Shown here piece by piece: positions 54,698-64,000 of a stretch of DNA of 64,000 nucleotides. Source of the DNA: Meandrina meandrites (Eukaryota > Cnidaria > Anthozoa > Scleractinia > Meandrinidae); NCBI GenBank assembly GCA_963693305.1, contig OY855907.1, positions 30,379,801 through 30,443,800 of the forward strand. The letters run 5' to 3'. The position numbers and the translations under genes were made by a program. Each line of letters opens with the position of its first letter. The first letter of the stretch is position 1. The notes beneath the pieces were generated by a model. That model was not told the origin of the DNA, did no database searches, and was given only the letters and a program-made list of their open reading frames with translations.

Positions 54698-54779
54698 TAG
54701 CCTGCGAATGCAGCCGCCTCTCATTCGCTCCCGCTTGTAGTAGCGGGAGCGAATGAGAGGCGGCTGTATTCGCAGGCTA
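54698..54779. mobile_element. 82-bp palindromic MITE with perfect 9-bp TSD
   Basis: Arms TAGCCTGCGAATGCAGCCGC and the inverse GCGGCTGTATTCGCAGGCTA meet at a TGTAGT loop. Flanks CCTCGCCCT (54689-54697 and 54780-54788) are identical. The ends match those of the 949-bp element at 22429, so this is probably its internally deleted form. Confidence 0.9.
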
Positions 54780-54994
54780 CCTCGCCCTGTCTTCGGCCGC
54801 GATGTAAAGCGAGTCCAGGAGGTGGAGGTAGCGTCAAAAAATGTCTTTGAAGATGAGGCTCCGCGCGCTTTTATCGAAAACAAAGCTTTTGGCAGGTAAA
54901 CGGATGCTGAAGTAGCGTACTCGCGCTTCGGGGAAAGAGAACGAAAGAGCCGGTGAAGATGAACGAACTCTTCTACTACGAAAGCCGAGGAGGG

Positions 54995-55271
54995 ACATCA
55001 GACTTCAGACTTCGGACTTCCGACTTCCGACTTCCGACTTCAGACTTCAGACTTCAGACTTCAGACTTCAGACTTCAGACTTCAGACTTCAGACTTCCGA
55101 CTTCAGACTTTAGACTTCAGACTTCCGACTTCCGACTTCCGACTTCCGACTTCCGACTTCAGACTTCAGACTTCAGACTTCAGACTTCCGACTTCCGACT
55201 TCCGACTTCAGACTTCAGACTTCAGACTTCCGACTTCCGACTTCTGACTTCCGACTTCGGACTTCAGACTT
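54995..55271. repeat. (GACTTC[A/C])n 7-bp satellite, left arm
   Basis: About 39 units alternating in blocks of GACTTCA and GACTTCC, with rare variants. The open SDFRLQT/SDFRLPT frame is an artefact of the 21-bp super-period. Confidence 0.95.
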
Positions 55272-56390
55272 GAAAACGTCATAGACATGCCTACACAGAC
55301 TTCCCTATGTGGTTTACGGCGCAGCGACGCGTGAGCCTTTAAAGTTTTGCTCTGACGAGTATGTCTTTGAGCGAATTACCTCTTTTGTATGATATGATCG
55401 GAGGCGGTTTGGAAATTGTTTTCAGCAGTGGCTGATTTTGGATGAGACTGCATTGTTGCATCAGTATTTGTTTTAAATTTTAAAGTGAAAATATAAAATG
55501 TGACAGGCCAAACACGGCTCCCGCTGGTCGCTAAATTTAAGCCTTCAGTCTGTTAACGGAGGATTTTACACTCTCTAGAGCCGTTACAGTAATAATCTTT
55601 ATGCCATTGTGTTTGCTAGCTCTGTGGCATATTTCGTTAGGTTTATCAGCTCATGTTTGTCGAAAGATTCATAATAGCCTTTAAAAGAATGTTGTAGTAT
55701 TTAATGTGTATCGAATCAGTGGATCTCCAACCGTCATCCTGTTTATCTGAAGTGGCGGTTAGTTCGTTGGATAACGTTTCGTTACCACAGTTCTCTAAGA
55801 TCCGAGTCTTTTAGAAGGCTACTGCAGTCTCTAAGCATTGAGAGCGATGGTTTCTTTGAGTTGTTTTTAAGCTCCCCTTAGTTTGAGTGTTTGAAAGTCA
55901 TTTATTGGGTACTCATGTTTCGCTTATATACATCGCCGAAAGTGACGCCACTAGAGTGGTTGTGATTTGCGTTCTGGGAGCTAAACTTTACCTCCATTAT
56001 TTTTGTCATTATTTTCATTTGTCACGGGTGTTTCAATAAACTTTAGCCCTTTTGCTAACATGATGACTTGGTGGTCAGTTAATGTATTTTTTCTCCCTTT
56101 CTGTAATCATTCGCTTCTGCATTGCATTTTTTCTACGCTTTTTGCGTTTTTTATTCTTGGATAGCCTTTCTGCTTCATTGGGTTTAGCGACTGATTGTTC
56201 AGAGATGACTCTGTTGTACTTTTCAACATGTTTCATGTTTATTACAACAACAACTCGGAGGTCAGCGGAAATCAAGCCAAGGCGGAAGTCTGAAGTCTGA
56301 AGTCTGAAGCAAAACTTTTAAGGCTCACGCGTCGCTGCGCCGTAAACCACATAGGGAAGTCTGTGTAGGCATGTCTATGACGTTTTCAAG

Positions 56391-56645
56391 TCTGAAGTCG
56401 GAAGTCGGAAGTCGGAAGTCGGAAGTCTGAAGTCTGAAGTCTGAAGTCTGAAGTCTGAAGTCTGAAGTCTGAAGTCTGAAGTCTGAAGTCTGAAGTCTGA
56501 AGTCTGAAGTCTGAAGTCTGAAGTCTGAAGTCTGAAGTCTGAAGTCTGAAGTCTGAAGTCTGAAGTCTGAAGTCTGAAGTCTGAAGTCGGAAGTCGGAAG
56601 TCGGAAGTCGGAAGTCGGAAGTCGGAAGTCGGAAGTCGGAAGTCC
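56391..56645. repeat. (GAAGTC[T/G])n 7-bp satellite, right arm
   Basis: Inverse orientation of the left-arm satellite: a few GGAAGTC units, a long homogeneous GAAGTCT block (56420-56585), then GGAAGTC units. More homogeneous than the left array. Confidence 0.95.
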
Positions 56646-56668
56646 CTCCTCGGCTTTCGTACTTCTAC

Positions 56669-58308
56669 ACTATGCAGAGTGTATCATGTGAGGACCGCAT
56701 TTTTTGCTTTTTCGTTGTTTCGCACGAAAGGAACGTGTAGAAGGGTTAGGCAATAATTATAACACATGCTTATTTTTTTAGTAAGCTGATTAAGCGAAAA
56801 ACAGAGCTGAGAAAGAGCCTACTGAGAAGATAAAAGATAAAGCTTACCTCTGGTGAAGAATTATCCATGCTTGGCTGGCTACTTGCTGTGGTGGTATTCA
56901 TGAGTATTCAATACACAGTTAGTAGTTATTTTTGGCTCTTAATGCGGTATTTAAAATTGAAGCAGATATTTTATAAAATAAGACAGTTTACTGTATGTAC
57001 TGTAATTTTTTTTTCTTTTACACCTCAACAAACATGACAAAAGTGGAATGTAGCTGAAACTGCAACCACTGGAAACTATGCTCTCGCAAAAGAACGACAG
57101 ACGTCTTTTTTGTCAGTGAAGCGGTCTGCCTCCGGCTCTGCCTGTCCGTAGCCTCATATATGCTGGCGTTCTTGTGATTGTAAAAGCAGTGAAACTGAGC
57201 TTTCACGAGAACTCGTCATTTGATTTTTTCACGAGAACTCGAAACTCGTCATGCTTTTTCAGTTTATGATATCTTGTGCACCTGCTAGCGGGGCCGGTAT
57301 GGCTGAGATCAATTAAGGGAAACAAACTAATCCAGCCGTGGCCATTCTTTGTAAGACTGCCCGTATCTCATAGATACTGCATTATACTGTAGTTAGGGAA
57401 GGGAAGCTCATACATGATAAATTTGACGGGAACTTTTAAAAAACGATTGCAGCTTGAACAGAAACCCCAATAAATTTGCATTAACTTGGGCCCCCATTCT
57501 GGCACAAGCCGGAAGCACAGAAGCCCTCGCCCCTTGAATCTTCTTGAGAACACTCAGATTGGGACGGTAAAACCTTCAACACACTTACCGCTTATTTTAA
57601 TTGGAGCGCAGTTAGACAAATGGCTATTGCCGGACCGGGGAATAAGCGGGGCAGTCACTCCATGCTCAGCGGTTTGAATTATTTATGTTGACTCGCTCGG
57701 TCGATCGGTTGCTTTGCGGTATTTCGCTTCAATTCGCTGCCTTTAGCGCGAAGTAAAAATTGTTTTGTAAAGTGTTATACCAGAATTCAAAGAAGGCTAT
57801 ATTGACAGAAGATATTCAAAGTCTGGTGACGAAAGGTAGGCTTATTTCAATGATATGGTATTCCAGACGTCAGAAGACTGTATCGCTATTGAGTTTCAGT
57901 TTGCTGTGATACTTGCATTTTGTAACATCAAGTTGTAAAACAGAAAATTTTTTAATAACCTTTATTAAAAATAAAAAGTTGATTTGGCAATAGTCGTCTT
58001 CTTCCTTGTCCATCGAGGGGCCTTTGCAAGTGTATTGCTAGCTACTCTGAAATCAGCGTGATAATTTCACGGCTACCAACGTTTTTATATTCCCTTGGCA
58101 AAAACAAGTTTTCTACAAAAGATTACTTTTTTATAGCATGTGTGTGGATCATGTGGGGGCGGGGGAGTTCACCATTCACTTTTCTCCCGGGGACCGGGGA
58201 CTTCACTTGCCTTCACTTGCAAAAAAGGTGAATGCCCCGCTCATGCCCGAGGTGGGGGGGGGGGGGGGGGGGGGGGTCCGGGGGTTTCAAATAACTGGTG
58301 CATAATGA
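56669..58308. other. Intergenic, no gene seen
   Basis: No supported exon. GAACTCGTCATTTGATTTTTCA/GAACTCGAAACTCGTCAT shows a short direct repeat at 57210-57250. A G run of about 23 bp at 58254-58276. Confidence 0.4.
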
Positions 58309-59065
58309 CAGGAGAAAAATTATGGAGGTTTCCTTCATCTTAGCAACTTGCTAACACTGATATCACTCCGTATTTGACATAATAAACGTAAACAACTTAT
58401 CGAATCCTTGTGCAGCTTGTATTATCTTATATTATCCTGGGTTTATCCACAGGCTTCCCAAGCTCAAAAGTCGTCGTTTTGATGTAGCCCTTCGGGCGGC
58501 CGACTCTACATCCGTTCGATCAAAAGGAAAAGTCCCGAATCGCAATAAAACCAACAGTTCCATAAAGCCCAATAAATTTCACTCCACATACGTGTTCTTC
58601 GGTGGTCGAACTCGTAAAGAACGAGAAATTTTGCTTCTTTTTTAGAAGGGGAGACAACGACTTCAAATAACTTCGCTAAATGGCCATGGCGTCGGAATGG
58701 CTTCAAATTCGGCACAAGACACAAGTAAGCGACACATTTGAGGTAGGTAAACTTTATTTCAAAATAGATAGTTATTTACCCGATTTTAGAGAATCCGTGA
58801 TTTTCCCATAAAATTTCTCTATATACACAAGCTGTCGCATACACCACGTATGTTGAGTCGGCCGCCCGATCGCCGAAGGGCTCTCAACACATCAAAACGA
58901 CGACTTTTGAGCTTGGGAAACCTGTGGATAAACCCAGGATAATACAAGATAATACAAGCTGCACAAGGATTCGATAAGTTGTTTACGTTTATTATGTCAA
59001 ATACGGAGTGATATCAGTATTAGCAAGTTGCTAAGGTGAAGGAAACCTCCATGATTTTCCTCCTG
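58309..59065. mobile_element. Foldback element next to the esterase gene (200-bp arms)
   Basis: Left arm 58309-58506 (CAGGAGAAAAATTATGGAGG to CGGGCGGCCGACTC) and right arm 58854-59065 are inverted copies with high identity. The 350-bp spacer holds a minus-strand ORF (58506-58724) with no family resemblance. The right arm ends about 115 bp before the esterase start codon. Confidence 0.8.
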
Positions 59066-59181
59066 GGTTTACATTTCCGGTCCCATTCTCCTACGCCGCC
59101 AAATCTCGCGGACGTGTCGAAAAAGACAACCATCAACCGGCATCAACCATAGAATTTTCTCTTTTGCACGGGAAAAACTAT

Positions 59182-62674
<3,493 letters not shown>

Positions 62675-62936
62675 GTAATTCCATGTAATTAAAATAAACC
62701 CATGCAATGCCATTAAAAGCTATTTTTAGTAATAAAATAATTAATAATAAAATAAAATAAAATAATTATAAAAAATAATTAAATGGGAATTTACAGTGGC
62801 TTGTTTTTTTTTATTTCCATAGTGTTTCTCAAAGTACAATTAGTTTAACTGGGAGAATTAATTTTGTTTAAACAAATTATTATATTTTCATTTGAAATAT
62901 TAGTGATCAAGTTGCTAAATCTCGTGATGTGCTGTA

Positions 62937-63963
62937 CAGTATGTGGCCCTTGGTCCGCGAGTAAAAGTTATAATCTTAAATATCTTACCTGAATTAAAGC
63001 CTGATGGGCTGAAATTTTCCCTGAAGATAGATTTAATGTCTCTCGCTTTAATTGCAAAGTGACAACTCCTTAACTTAAACATTTTTCGTGTAACTCAAAA
63101 AACAGTGACGGTGCTCGCGGGTCCTTGGTCCGCAAATGTGGTCCTTCATCCGCGAATCATGTAAACAGCCTGAAAATTACTGTAAATCTTGACAATTTCC
63201 AAAAAAGAAACATTTATTTGATCTATTCTTTATTATTCTTGACATTTTTAAGCTTCAGTTTTGTTGGAAGTCGTTGTGAGGTGCGTGTATGAAATAAAAC
63301 CGGAGTACAAAATAAAACCGGAATTTCTTCAGATTTCTTTCAGACGAGAGTCTCCCACACAAACACGCATTTTTATTTCTTTTCTTTTACCTTTACATGT
63401 AAATATGAGTTTTGAAACACTGGATTCGAGAATATATGCCGCAGCAACAATGTGCACACCCGGTGCTTATTATTTTACTAAATTATTATTGTTTAAAAAC
63501 AAATATTTTATCCAAAGTCCTAGGTCGCGGACCAAGGACCCATATGCGAAAATTGTTGATAATTGTCAATAGTCGCTAAATCGAAAATTTGAAACTCTGC
63601 AGCAAATCTCTCCGCAGCAGCTGAAACCAGTTCATCTAGTTACTTGTTCTCCAAAAAAACACGTTTTCCCATTGCGTTTTATCTGTCCACTAGCTTAGTA
63701 AACGCGACCATCTAATTCACGGAGCAGCAAAAAGTTGAAATTTCAAGAAAGGCAATTTGACCTGTCTGTCGACAAGCATGTGGATTGAATTCCTCACCGT
63801 AAACCGATAGTAAAAAGCTGAAAAATTGCCATATTGAAGAAGAATAATCAATAAATCATTGGAAACATTCATTTTGTGCCGAATTTTAGTTATTACGGAA
63901 ATATTAAATCATATTCGAAAAAGTCGCGGACCAAGGACCTCACGGACCAAGGACCACATACTG
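62937..63963. mobile_element. 1,027-bp TIR element with TA sites (Tc1/mariner-like)
   Basis: Ends CAGTATGTGGCCCTTGGTCC and the inverse GGACCAAGGACCACATACTG, each next to TA (62935-62936, 63964-63965). The word GTCCTTGGTCCGCG recurs inside both ends (63118, 63522, 63925). No transposase. It lies in intron 4 of the esterase gene. Confidence 0.8.
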
Positions 63964-64000
63964 TACCTGTCATGTACATGTATAAAAGAAAAATTTCAAT

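Larger units (their letters stand above)
54969..56668. mobile_element. Foldback element with a 7-bp satellite in each arm
   Basis: Left arm 54969-55350 and right arm 56309-56668 are inverted copies: outer word ACGAAAGCCGAGGAGGGAC, then a satellite, then AAAACGTCATAGACATGCCT and CACGCGTCGCTGCGCCGTAA. The 960-bp spacer has no clear gene. The satellites differ in length and in the order of GACTTCA and GACTTCC units between arms. Confidence 0.8.

Noticed and set aside
54953..55273. 106-codon ORF with SDFRLQT repeats
   Set aside because: Reading of the 7-bp satellite with a 21-bp super-period.
54995..56645. CRISPR-like appearance of regularly repeated units
   Set aside because: Units are 7 bp with no unique spacers, in a eukaryotic genome; a satellite.
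58506..58724. 72-codon minus-strand ORF in the foldback spacer
   Set aside because: No recognisable domain, signal or splice context; too short to support.

Overview
This is nuclear genomic DNA from an animal, most likely an anthozoan cnidarian such as a stony coral or a relative. The evidence is AT-rich sequence, GT-AG spliced genes with metazoan protein families (a band 4.1/FERM protein and a type-B carboxylesterase), tRNA-derived SINEs, Penelope-like and LINE remnants, and dense short TIR elements. The species assignment is inference; no search was run.

Layout. 1-5.0 kb: no gene found, one TIR element and small hairpins. 5.07-6.03 kb (-): a small three-exon gene of unknown function whose 3' end abuts a Penelope-type inverted repeat with a hammerhead-like motif. 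6.2-10.4 kb: TIR elements, two large TACTG pentamer arrays and a long hairpin. 10.6-15.5 kb: a 2-kb unit in three tandem copies, with a TE insertion in one copy and an inverted segment in another. 15.5-16.4 kb: a Penelope RT scrap and a LINE scrap.

18.4-33.2 kb: three intronless genes of one family, on (-), (-) and (+). All share an N-terminal module of unknown type and a C-terminal TPR-like helical region. The second and third are close paralogues in divergent orientation. They keep a homologous block about 300 bp upstream of the start codon with a palindromic NF-kB-like site. A nonautonomous PIF/Harbinger-like element, a Penelope-type hammerhead and a LINE 3' end fill the gap between them. 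This cluster is the best candidate for an undescribed system. Its function cannot be read from the sequence.

33.3-38.4 kb: a duplicated 3' flank of the third gene, a tRNA SINE, a TTAA-flanked MITE and a TA-flanked MITE. 38.5-52.9 kb (+): a complete 16-exon protein 4.1 family gene of 393 aa whose introns hold nested TTAA elements, a hAT element with a BED-finger remnant, and SINEs. 53.6-59.1 kb: foldback elements, one with a 7-bp satellite inside both arms. 59.2-62.7 kb (+): the first four coding exons of a secreted carboxylesterase/cholinesterase-like gene running off the window; its last visible intron contains a 1-kb TA-flanked element.

A recurring theme is a group of 70-950 bp palindromic elements, mostly with ends like TAGCCTG...CAGGCTA, flanked by 8-9 bp target-site duplications. 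Several can be delimited exactly and look Mutator-like.
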